Both the position numbers and the translations under genes were made by a program. A model generated the notes under the pieces. It was given only the letters and a program-made list of their open reading frames with translations. It searched no databases and was not told the origin of the DNA. From Montifringilla adamsi (taxonomy: Eukaryota; Chordata; Aves; Passeriformes; Passeridae): a stretch of 64,000 nucleotides of DNA. The stretch covers positions 227,181 to 291,180 of the forward strand of contig JAGGNK010007038.1 in the NCBI GenBank assembly GCA_017590115.1. The letters run 5' to 3'. How positions within the stretch are numbered: position 1 is the stretch's first letter; every line of letters starts with the position of its first letter. Of the stretch, positions 1 through 9,208 are shown one piece after another.

Positions 1-26
1 AAAAAAAAAAAAAAAAAAAAAAAAAA
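1..26. repeat. Poly-A run at the window edge
   Basis: Twenty-six A residues begin the window, about 100 bases beyond the TSLP-like stop codon (poly-T on the gene's sense strand). The run may continue outside the window. Confidence 0.9.
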
Positions 27-128
27 CCAACCCGCAGGATGACTCTGTTGCTATGACTACACGGCGGACAATGCAAGTGAAGTCCGGCGGAGGACGCAAA
101 ATGCAAAGCCGCGCCACCCCCAGGCCAC

Positions 129-410
129 CTATCCTAAGTTGTTGTAACTTCTCCACACAGCCATCAGCTCCCTGGCTTTGCTCTTGTCGCACGGGACCGG
201 GCTTGACGTCCCGGCGATGCTCCCGGCGCTGTCTCCTGGGCTGCCCCGCTGCGCTGTCCCTGTACCCTCCTGTGACGCGCAGAAGCCGGGACAGTGGTGC
301 TTCAGGACGGACCGGGTGACGCGCCACAGCTCCGGCCGCTCCCCGCATCCCCGCGCCCGCTCCAGGAGGCATTCCAGCAGCCGGCCCGCTCGCTCCGCCC
401 GCCTGGAGTC
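129..410 (-). CDS. TSLP: TSLP-like terminal coding exon 4
   Basis: Acceptor CGTCGTCTGCTCGCAG| is at 411/410, and 93 codons follow to TAG at 131-129. The exon carries four of the six family cysteines plus Cys119, the HHCPGF motif and the C-terminal ARELMAVWRSYNN helix. The codons are strongly GC-rich. It seems to fuse two mammalian exons: the human boundary lies just after CPGYSETQ, at the place where this frame runs through into a 30-residue Gly/Ser/Ala-rich linker. No poly-A signal is seen before the window edge. Confidence 0.75.
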   Translation of the reverse strand, partial: DSRRAERAGRLLECLLERARGCGERPELWRVTRSVLKHHCPGFCASQEGTGTAQRGSPGDSAGSIAGTSSPVPCDKSKARELMAVWRSYNNLG

Positions 411-675
411 CTGCGAGCAGACGACGGTCAGGACTCTAAACTCCTTGTCCCTTCAACGCCTCCCCACGCATCCCTAAAAAGGGGCTGCCCATCCACCACT
501 CCAAAGATATAATAAAGCTCCTCATCCTTGCCCCCTAGCGCCCGCTTTCCCTTCTTTTCCTCTACCTCACTTTCCTCCCCTCCTCTCTTTTCCCGTCCTC
601 CCGTCCTTCTCCTTTCCCCCCTTACCTTTCCCCCATTCTCTCAAACCCCTTTCTTCCTTTCGTGACCCCCTCTTC

Positions 676-714
<39 letters not shown>

Positions 715-1802
715 CGGGAAAGGGAATGCCGCCTAGCCGCCGGGAAGGGAGCACTCCGGGGCGAACCTCGGACAGCTGCTTGCCCGCTGGCTCGGAGAGC
801 GCGTCCTCGCAGGTGTGAAAATCGAGTCGTAGCTCCTGGAAGGAAACAACAACAGGGGATGCTTATTAAAGCCACGTCCCACGGGGTCGCCTTCGCCGGC
901 TGCCAGCCTGCCTCCGGCACACCGTTATTGACATCCCTCCTGTCTCGACACCCTGCCCCGTCGGGGCCCCGCACGGTGTGGGCGGCTACGGGAGTCGGGC
1001 GGCGGCCGTGCGGGGCAGCCGCTGCTGGGCTGCGCTGGGCAGCTCCGGGCTGTGATGCCCGAGCCAGCGGCAGGGCTGCTTTCCCCGAAAAACACTGCCT
1101 GGTCTTTGAGCTAAGGGCCGGCGGCGCGTGTGAACCCTCCGCGTAGCTTCTAAACCACTTATCACCTTTGCAACCGTGACACCATCTTCAGGGTCGGTGA
1201 AGAATTATACAAGCGACTTTCAGTCCTACGGGTCTGCAAGGCGCTAGGAAGGGTCGGGTAGAGCTCTGGCAGCGGCCGCCCGGGCTCCTGCTCTCCCTCC
1301 CTGCCAGTCCCAGCTTCAGCGAAGCACGTTTTAGGAAGGTCGCCGGAGGAGAGCTGGACATAACTTCAAGGTCCTGTTTCACAGGTACCGGTTTACTAAA
1401 CTAGCCAGCTCCCGGTTTGCTAATCGAGATTTTCAGAAAGTAGCTGCCGGTGGTCAAGGGTAAAAACGTGGAGGCAGTGCCGTCCCGACAGTTTCCCTCT
1501 GATGCCACCAGAGAAAGCACCAACCTCTTGTGTAAAGGTTTTGTCTGCATCCAAAACGTTTAGTAGATCCTCTTGTATCTTGCCGTGGTTACAAAGGCTG
1601 AAATTGTAGGTGGACCCCCGCGGTAAGAAGGCGATCTGAAGAAAGATGATCAAGCTACAAAGGACTGTGTAAGAAAAAGCCAAAGGTTAATTATCCTGCA
1701 CCACTACGTGACCCGATAAGGCACGAAAGACAACTGAAGAGAGGGATGCCCGTGCTTCAGAAGCACTAGAGAAACTGGTTGGTTACCGTTGTGATTATCC
1801 AT
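129..1802 (-). CDS. TSLP: TSLP-like four-helix cytokine, four coding exons
   Basis: Probable avian thymic stromal lymphopoietin, a secreted IL-7-family cytokine; in mammals it signals through CRLF2/IL7R. Model: join of 1802-1787, 1664-1525, 835-767 and 410-129 on the minus strand, 507 nt, 168 residues (human 159, mouse 140). Residues 1-23 form a signal peptide with hydrophobic core 6-19. The mature start TYNFSLCN nearly matches mouse TYNFSNCN and carries an N-glycosylation sequon (N26). Cysteines 30, 61, 89, 97, 115 and 149 match the order of the six mammalian cysteines. WRVTR...HHCPGF (104-117) parallels mouse RRTR...DHCPGY. The end, C149 then L-x-x-x-W161-R-x-Y-N, parallels human C-x10-W-R-R-F-N. 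Odd points: an extra Cys119, a Gly/Ser/Ala linker in place of the human polybasic cluster, and weak GTT donors for introns 2 and 3. IL-7 and IL-4 fit less well. Seen: exons, motifs and frame. Inferred: orthology and exact donors. Family comparisons are from memory. Confidence 0.75.
547..714. repeat. Polypyrimidine tract ending in T36
   Basis: An almost pure C/T tract ends in 36 T residues at 679-714. It overlaps intron 3 of the TSLP-like gene, just beyond exon 3, so the pre-mRNA carries poly-A followed by a purine tract. Confidence 0.9.
767..835 (-). CDS. TSLP: TSLP-like coding exon 3 (second cysteine)
   Basis: A strong acceptor, TTGTTGTTTCCTTCCAG|, at 836/835 is followed by an open phase-0 frame ELRLDFHTCEDALSEPAGK... 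It supplies Cys61, matching the cysteine of the short mammalian second exon (human VSCSNR, mouse EDCESK). The donor is uncertain: GAG|GTTCGC at 767/766, or GGA|GTGCTC at 755/754, which adds four residues and keeps phase. Without splicing, the frame runs into a poly-A tract and stops. Confidence 0.5.
1525..1664 (-). CDS. TSLP: TSLP-like coding exon 2 (signal peptide, helix A)
   Basis: Acceptor CTTTTTCTTACACAG| lies at 1665/1664. The exon encodes VLCSLIIFLQIAFLPRGS (signal core), then TYNFSLCNHGKI and helix-A-like IQEDLLNVLDADK. The likely donor is GAG|GTTGGT at 1525/1524. That is not a strong consensus, but it ends the exon 22 residues after the first mature cysteine, close to the human exon 1 end as I recall it. 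The frame stays open to 1420 if the donor is not used. Confidence 0.7.
1787..1802 (-). CDS. TSLP: TSLP-like coding exon 1 (start codon)
   Basis: Sixteen coding bases with ATG at 1802-1800 in a strong Kozak context (CACCATGG). They encode MDNHN plus the first base of codon 6. The donor is ACG|GTAACC at 1787/1786. This start was chosen because the exon 2 frame meets a stop (TAA) just upstream with no ATG. Splicing the 122-bp intron joins G to TC in frame (V6) and gives a short polar n-region ahead of the hydrophobic core. Confidence 0.65.
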
Positions 1803-1854
1803 GGTGTCTTTACACGTTGTTTTTCTCCTCCCGGGCTTCAGATCGTTGCTGGCT

Positions 1855-1861
1855 TCATATA
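1855..1861 (-). promoter_or_regulatory. TATA-like box of the TSLP-like gene
   Basis: The minus strand reads ACATATATGAAG about 55 bases upstream of the ATG, predicting a 5'UTR of roughly 25-30 nt. Position and sequence fit a cytokine core promoter. No transcription start is proven. Confidence 0.4.
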
Positions 1862-2481
1862 TGTACCTGTACGCCTACGGAAATAAAGGTTTCCAATTCC
1901 ATAACCGGGGATCATTTGGACGTCTCTTGCACCTCTTTCCAGAACTGTAAATAATTATTACTCAGTCTTGAAATTGTGTCACTGATTCGAAAATAAAACC
2001 GGAATAACGAATAATAATCAAAGGCATCATCCAAACTCCAACCAAAACAAAAGAAAACACAAAAGCTTTGCAACAGACAATCTTGCTTGAAACAAGTGTG
2101 AGTAGCCCTCCCCATAAACACGTGGGGTGCAACTTCAGCGGGAACTGTTGCAGTAAAACCTGACTTGCTGTTGAAGGCGAGAAAAAAATGCGTCGGGGCA
2201 CCTGCAGAGGGTCTGCCCGGGGATGGGCGTGCGTACCCTCCACACTGAGGTTGCAGTGCATCATTTTAACACGCCAGTGCGGGAGTAACTGGAGCATAGT
2301 GGGCGTTCCTCCGTCCCCGTCTACAACTGAGGAACTGAGGGTTTTTTTTCTCTCGAAGGTGAACCTTTTATTTTACAAACCCCGCTCCCCGGGGGAGCCC
2401 CTTCGCTTGCTTAGGCTGCGGGGAGTGCAGGCGAGGAGCAGCTGCTCGGCCGTAGGGACAGCAGAGCTGACAGGGCAGTCG

Positions 2482-2657
2482 GCTGCACCGGGCACTGGGG
2501 ACGGGGACGCGGGGGAAATCGCGGGACTGGCTGCCCCGGGCACTGGGTATCGGGATGCTCAGGACCACAAAAGACAGGCTGCCCCAGGCACAGGGTATCG
2601 GTATGAGAGGGACGTCGGGGGCCAGTCTGTCCCGGGCACTGGCGACCAGGGTGCATG
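2482..2657. repeat. Degenerate 48-bp minisatellite, four units
   Basis: Units start near 2482, 2530, 2578 and 2628, each opening with a GCTGCCCCGGGCACTGGG-like core. Spacing is 48, 48 and 50 bp. The array explains the repeated PGTG motif in the plus-strand open frame here, which I do not call a gene. Confidence 0.75.
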
Positions 2658-2860
2658 GGGTGCCGGGCCAAAAGGAGGCATGGCCCCGCTCCCTCCCTCA
2701 CTCCCCGGAGCCTTTCTCCGGCCGGCACCGACGCCTCTGCCACGCTCGGCACCAGCTGTTCCCTGGTCCTGCTGAAGTGTTTCACGGAAAGTGCCCCGGG
2801 AGTCTCTGCGGAAGCCCAGGCCAGGGGCGTGCTCGTTTTCGGGGAATACTCCCTGCGGCG

Positions 2861-2880
2861 TGAGTCATGAGGGAAACCCT
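2861..2880. promoter_or_regulatory. AP-1 consensus with adjacent kB-like half
   Basis: TGAGTCA at 2861-2867 is a perfect AP-1 site. GGGAAACCCT at 2871-2880 is one base from a kB consensus. They lie about 1.06 kb upstream of the TSLP-like ATG. Human TSLP is known to be induced through NF-kB and AP-1. Function here is inference, since seven-base matches also arise by chance. Confidence 0.25.
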
Positions 2881-3200
2881 GGAAGGCTGCCTCAGGACAA
2901 CGCGCCTCTCTGGCCCGCTGAGCTGGGGACCAGCCAGAGCAGCTTAGTCATCAGTGGATGCCTGTCCGCTTGAGTGGGTTCCCGCCCTGCTCTCCTCTTG
3001 GATCTCCCCTTTTCCTCTGTTTCTTCACGTCTTGCATATCGCAGCCCAGGGCGGGAGACGAAAGGCGGCTGCAGCGCCCTGGTCTCCGCTGAGCGCTCCT
3101 GGTCTCTGTTCCAAAGCGTGGCCGCAGCCCTATGGCCACGTGAATGTGTGTAGGTGTCTGGTTTTGCGTGTGTGCATACATCTAATTCTAGTCATAACTG

Positions 3201-6200
3201 ACGTTTCAAAATCCATGCTTTAATAGCTATTGCACTAATGGAGATGTGTCTGCAAAGCAGTAGCCAAGCTCGGGTAGCCCTCGAGAGCCCTTGAGAAGTG
3301 CTGTCACAGTGGTGCCAAACAAATTCCAGTTTCCTAAAGGATGTCTTCTTATCATATTCTAGAAGAGGTTTTCTTAACTTGCAAAGTCAAGTGCTTCAGT
3401 TTTTCTCCGAAGATTTTTGTTTGAAGTTGCTAATGGGCTTCATGGAAGTTATTAAGTTGATAAAAAGATGAATCTGTTAAATTAGTTTTGTGTTTCTCTG
3501 CATACTTGGAGGTGCACCATAGCACAAAGGTCACCTTAGGTGAGTTTTATTGTATACCAGAGAACCAGCATCATAACCAATGAAAGCCTATTTGTGCCGT
3601 GAATTCAGTAAAATATTAATCTAAGGACCAGGAATGTGCTATTTTTTACTTTTCATTGTTCATTTGTGTTTACTGAACAGCACACAAACCCCTGTGAATA
3701 ACTAAATAAAGGTATTTATTTGCCCCTACCTCACAGGACATAGTAAACTTGTGTGTAGATAAAGGGAACAAGTATATTTTAATGCAATAACAATGGGTTG
3801 AAATTCTTTTCCATCGCTGGTAGTATGCACATGCTTTTATTTTTGAAGTTGTGTCTCCAAAGATATAACAAAGTGCAAAAGACACTGGCAATATACTCAG
3901 ATTAGCAAATTTTAAAATAGGTGATTTTTAAGGAGAGCAGAAATATATGTGGCTATAAAAGACAATTTGACATTGAAAACATGCTTGTAAGTAAGCTCAA
4001 ATGAAAGTCTATTAGGAAAAAGGGAATTAGCTTCTTCTTTAACCACTTTTTCTTTTTTTTTTTTTTATGGAAAATTTCTGCAAATAAATAGTATCTCTCA
4101 AAAACTTTGCTAATCTCTTCATTTGCATGCAGCAGTAACCTCTGAAATGTCAAGTTATGATGAATATGTGTTCAAGTTTGTTTTCTATTTTAAATTGTTC
4201 AGAGAGAAAAGTCAGAGAGGCAGGGGGCAAAAGAGGACTTTACAAAAATCTGTTCATTTTTGCTACTCTAGCAATTCAAAACTTTTACTTGCTTCAGCCA
4301 AGGGTGCTGCAGCCTCACTCGTGACACCAATTTTTGACCGGAGCAATTGGCCAAATTCAAGGGATGTGAGAGTGGTTTCCATAAAGAAAAATAGGTGACA
4401 AGAGGTATTTTTCTTAAGGATCTTTATACTTACAATACAACTACTTTCCTCCTTAATCCCTGTTTCCTGGTTGAATTGAAGATCTCACACTTGTGGTGGT
4501 GCTTGAGCAATGGGAAAATGCAATTGAGAAATAGCAGTTGAAATTTTGCTGCAGGTCAAGATGGTATCTGTGGGTGGGACTGCTTCCAGCACTCATCAGG
4601 AGAAGAAAGACAATATGAAGTCATTGACTTTAATATACATTTCTAATCAATATTATTATATTTATGGTATTATAATTTATTATTTTGGCTTGTATTTGCT
4701 GAGCCAATTTTGACTCTTACATCTTGGTACATGTAGCTGGAAGGCAAACCTTATGCTTCTTTTCTTTTTTGTAAACATGAGTAATATATTCTTTCCTAAA
4801 AGCTCTCACCACTACAGAAATGCCATTATATCCAGGATGCTTAACATATTTATATATAGGATTTGGAAATTTTTAAAATTCAGCACCCAAACAGCTAATC
4901 AAAAAAATTCCCTGCCTTTTGCAGCTTGGGGGTGTGAATTCCACCATCAGGAAACCTCAGCAAACATGAAAATTATGTTAGAGATAACTTTCATACACAG
5001 ATCATGGGGACAAAAACTCAATGGGCTCATATTTTTTCATGAGTTTTCATTAAAATAATTTTATTTGAGAAAATTATGCAAATATTTTTCCTTTGAAGCA
5101 TAATAATTTCCATCACAATGGAAATTATAAATGGTGCCCACAATTTTTTTCCACATTCCTATACAATGCTTGGAGCCTGCTCCTGGTCATGGACACACAA
5201 GGCTGGCTGGCTGTCCCTTAGGAGGTTACCTTCTTGGACAAAAGCAGCAGGTGAATGCCAGTGATTAACTCCACATGCCACTTGGAAAAGGTGTATATAT
5301 CCCCACCAGGAGAACCTGAGGGTAGCTGGTGGTTGGCAATGAACAAAACAGCACTAAGAGGGTCTAGCAGCTCTTGCCTTTGGTATTCTTCAGCTTCCGC
5401 CAGAGATCAAAAGACATGTTGGCAAAGCACAGGAGCATGTCCACATTACTGGACAAAAACCTAACCATTTTTATCTAATATGGTCATGGTACATGATGGT
5501 ATTTATTTGGGTAGCAGCTGTCTAGACCATCAGCACATCTGCAGGACTTGGGCATGTGAGTCCTCAGGTGAGCACAGAATACCTTTCTCACAATCCTCCC
5601 CATACTGATGGCTTCTACATGGGCACATAAAAACCCCCTAAATTTGAACAAACTGATTGTCTAAGTCCCACAACATAACTGCTGACACACACTCTCTTGT
5701 AAAAGCTTTGTAACCACATTTTTCTCTGTACTATTTGTTTCTAGCATTAATTTCCTGTCTCTTTAGGAAATTGAGCACCCATCCAAAAGACAAGTTTCAG
5801 CACCAGGAGTCAAACCATTGGCCACTTTGCTCTGGCCATGCTCTTTGGGAGCCATGCTCTTAGGTGAGATCCCTTCCAGCCAGGCTGACCAATCATGACA
5901 GTGGGGAGCTATTATTCTATGCGCATATCAGCTGCTAGAAGGTATAAAATACATATTACCTAGAGGTGTCACAGTGATTCATTGCCAGAAAAAGCTTCAA
6001 AGACTCATCACTCTTGTGGTTAACATTAGGGCCCTTTTGAGGAATTGTAGTCTGTGAGTTAAACACTGTTGTCTCTGCTGTTCCTTGTTCCCTTGTCATC
6101 TTTATCTGTCCAAGCATCTTCTGCTACCACATTGCTAATGTCAACTTCTGAGTCTTTTACCCTTCTATTCTTATCCAGTCCCAATCATTTTCCAAGTTCA

Positions 6201-8261
6201 TTATCAAATACTTATTTTAAACTTTTATTTTTCTTGGGTAGAGGAGAGTTTACCTGCCTTCAATCTCTTCCCTTGCTTTTTCTCACTTCTCTTTTGAAAT
6301 CCCATGAGAAGCAATTGAAAAAATAGTAGTTTCATCTATTCTGGTTCACAAATCCCAAAGTATCAGAATTGTAACATGCCATGGTTCTGGGTATTCTTGG
6401 CTTATCTGAGTTAAGGCTGTTCAGATAGTTTAGTTTTGTGTGATCATAACTTATTAACACATTTAACTTTCTTTGAATTGTGTCTTGCACTTCCTGAGTT
6501 AATGAATAAGCATTACAATAGTGCTGCCATTGTTTTTATCCTTTTTTTCATTAGTACTCCAATATAACTCCAGCATTCTTCTCTCTCAAAATTAATATAC
6601 TTACACTGAAACTTGTTTTTCTATGATTTGAAATGTAGTATTTAAGGATAAATTGAAAGGAATATATGGAAGTAGTTTGGCCATGTCCACTGTGCAAAAT
6701 CTGAACAAAAGGATCACTTCAAACTTTAAACAACTCTCTACACACTGCTGAAGTATAACAATCTTTGAGTTAGAATTGGCTGTCATTGCAACTGGATATT
6801 CTTAACTGTATAAGAAACATGTTTTAAACCACTAAAGCAGGGTGAGGAAGCTCAACACAATAACTTTTCCTTCAGATCCTTACTTTGAAGTCACCACATT
6901 TAGCAAGGGAGATCAAGAATTTTCTGGCTAGAAGAGATGAGGAAAAACCAGTTTCCTACATTTGAAATATTTCACCAAATACATGAGTTTTTTCTCATCC
7001 AAGAAATATTTCAGTAGAAATCCAGTTGAACTATTGATGTGTTTTGTCAAGGTAGATACCCTGAGGCACTTACTCAGCAAGGTATATTAAAAACTCTGAA
7101 TTCTTGAGAAAGTCAATCTCCATGTTTTTGAAAGGAGTGAAACTGAAAGGACATTCTTACCCTGATCAACCACGGGATCCACAACTTCTGGAGAAGTGGA
7201 AGAATGATATATGTATATATATATATACACAACTAGAAATGTTGATTGCTTAATAACATTTCATTTTTATGATAAGCAACTGATAACTTTTAAAAATCAA
7301 CAAATAGTCTGTCCCTTCTCTTCTGTTTGCTCTTCTATGCACCTTGTTGCTTACTTTGACTTTGAGTAATGATGACTTTATAAAATGCTTCTGAACATTT
7401 CAGTTGCACACTTTTTAACAGGAAGTTTTAAAATTATAATTTTTAACATTATACAAGAATAATTTTGCTATGACTTTGACATTATCAATGTAATGAAAGG
7501 GCAGTGAAAAGCAAAATAGATTTTTTTTCTCACAGATTTTAGTAAAATAAGTACATTATTTAATTGTCATGTGGCTGAATGAAAGAATTAGATCTAAATT
7601 AAATGTTAACAACACTGAGATACCACACTCACTAAGGAGAGCAACCTAACCTTAATATTACAAACAACTTGCTACCGAATGGTTTCTTATCTTGCCATTT
7701 CTAATTAAAGCACAGCATTGACAAACTTGTGCCTTTGTGCTATTTCAGTAAAAATTTGAAGTGAGTCTAGACTGGAAATATACTGGAAAGTTTAGATAAA
7801 AATGGGATTAAGCTGTTGTATTTCAAGGGCTGCAAAACAATCAGAATTAAGCTTCTTCAAAATCACCATATCTATGTCACCTCATCCAACTACAATATGC
7901 TTTATAATATGTTAAAGGAATAGGGAAGCTAGCTGTGTTTTTTCTCTCTACTCTCAGAAAGAGCAATATGCCAGAAATATTCTGTATGTAAATAATGCTA
8001 AATTGTATTTTGCCAAGAAAGTCTGCCAAGTAGAGTAAGACACAGATGTAGTGCAGCCCCAGGGAAAGCAAATGGAAATTCCTGGTAACTGGAACAAAGA
8101 GGATGTCCAACTCTCACTGCACTTATGATTGAAAGTATATACAGTATATACAGAACTGCAATTCTCAATGCTGCTGCTCAGCTATTGCATATCCCAGCAA
8201 TATTCACTCACTACAGGAAGCCCTCTACTCAGATTTCTTTTTTTAATAGCATATCAAATAA
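3201..8261. other. AT-rich unique sequence, no gene seen
   Basis: No open frame here has recognisable protein features, and no transposable element was recognised. It contains a T-rich run at 4046-4067 and a TA microsatellite at 7206-7230. It may hold diverged old repeats. Confidence 0.5.
7206..7230. repeat. (TA)n microsatellite
   Basis: A short TA/TG alternating run of about 25 bases. Confidence 0.8.
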
Positions 8262-9208
8262 TTATAGTATCAAAGAATGGCTTGGTTTGGAAGAGACCTT
8301 AGAGATCATCTGGTTTCAAACTCCCTGCCATGGACAGGGACATCTTCCACCAGGTGAGGTTGCTCCAAGCCCCATCCAATCTGGCCTTGAGCACTTCTAG
8401 GGATGGGGCATCCACAACTCCTCTGAGCAACCTGTGCCAGGGCCTCATCACTATCACAGTAAAGAATTTCTTTCTAATATCTAATCTAAACCTATCTCCT
8501 TTCAGTTTGAAGACATTCACCCTTGTCCTGTCATGCCAAGCTCTTGTAAAAAGTCCCTCTCCTTCTTTCTTGTGCAGTCTCTTCAGGGACTGGAAGGTCA
8601 CCTCAAAGGCTTCTTTTCTCCAGGCTGAACAACCGCCATTCTCTCAGCCTTCCCTCATAGCAGAGGTGCTCCATCCCTCTGCTCACCTTGGCGCCTCCTC
8701 TGGACTCTCTCCAGCAGCTCCGTGTCCTTGCTGTGCTGGGAGCCCAGGGCTGGAGGCAGCTCTGCAGGTGGGGTCTCACCAGAGCGGGACAGAGGGGCAG
8801 AATCCCCTCCCTCCCCTGCTGCCCACGGGGCTCTGGGTGCAGCCCAGGACACACTTGGCTCTCTGGGCTGGGAGTGCCCATGGCTGGCTCATGTCCAGCT
8901 CTCACCCACAGCACCCCCAAGCCCTTCTGGGCAGGGCTGCTCTCCATCTGTTCATGCCCAGCCTGGGCTGGCACCAGGGATTGCCCTGACCCAGGAGTAG
9001 CACCAGCATTTGGCCTTGTGAAACCTCATGAGATTCCCACAGGCCACTGCTCAAGTTTCTTCTGATGGCATCCTGTTCTTCAGGAGGGTCTGTTGCGCTC
9101 TCACCTTGGTGTCATCTGCAGATTTGCTGCATGCACTCAATCTTTTAATCTGTGTCATTAGTGCAGATAACAGCACCAGTCCCAAAAGAGACCCCTAAAG
9201 GACCCATC
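8262..9208 (-). mobile_element. CR1 LINE fragment, 3' half
   Basis: Antisense CR1: the 3' end lies at 8262 and the sequence runs upstream to about 9208 through the family's 3'UTR and the end of ORF2 (complement of GTCTCACCAGAGCGGGACAG, then CATGAGATTCCCACAGG and GGTGTCATCTGCAGATTTGC). It is 5'-truncated, as CR1 usually is. Bases 8637-8870 are almost identical to the copy at 22391-22624. Confidence 0.92.

Larger units (their letters stand above)
28..3200. promoter_or_regulatory. GC/CpG-rich segment around the gene
   Basis: CpG dinucleotides are frequent at about 180-420, 720-1150 and 2180-2880, unlike the remaining 60 kb. The segment spans the TSLP-like exons and upstream flank, broken by an AT-richer part at 1380-2160. 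It is probably a gene-associated CpG-rich domain. Exact island limits were not computed. Confidence 0.5.

Noticed and set aside
567..974. 135-residue minus-strand frame with poly-Lys
   Set aside because: Poly-Lys comes from the T36 run, and the frame is shifted relative to TSLP-like exon 3.
1420..1683. Single-exon reading of the cytokine-like frame
   Set aside because: It starts at TTG with a stop just before it, and the first 19 bases form a typical splice acceptor. The spliced start at 1802 is better.
129..1802. Assignment to IL-4 or IL-7 instead of TSLP
   Set aside because: C-x-x-x-K-I spacing is loosely shared, but TYNFS-x-C, CPG-aromatic and the terminal W-R-x-aromatic-N are TSLP features.
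2188..2775. 195-residue plus-strand frame
   Set aside because: A GC-rich chance frame over a minisatellite. No domain and no splice support.
8330..8989. 219-residue plus-strand frame
   Set aside because: Antisense reading of a CR1 LINE. The same false frame recurs at 22029-22322.
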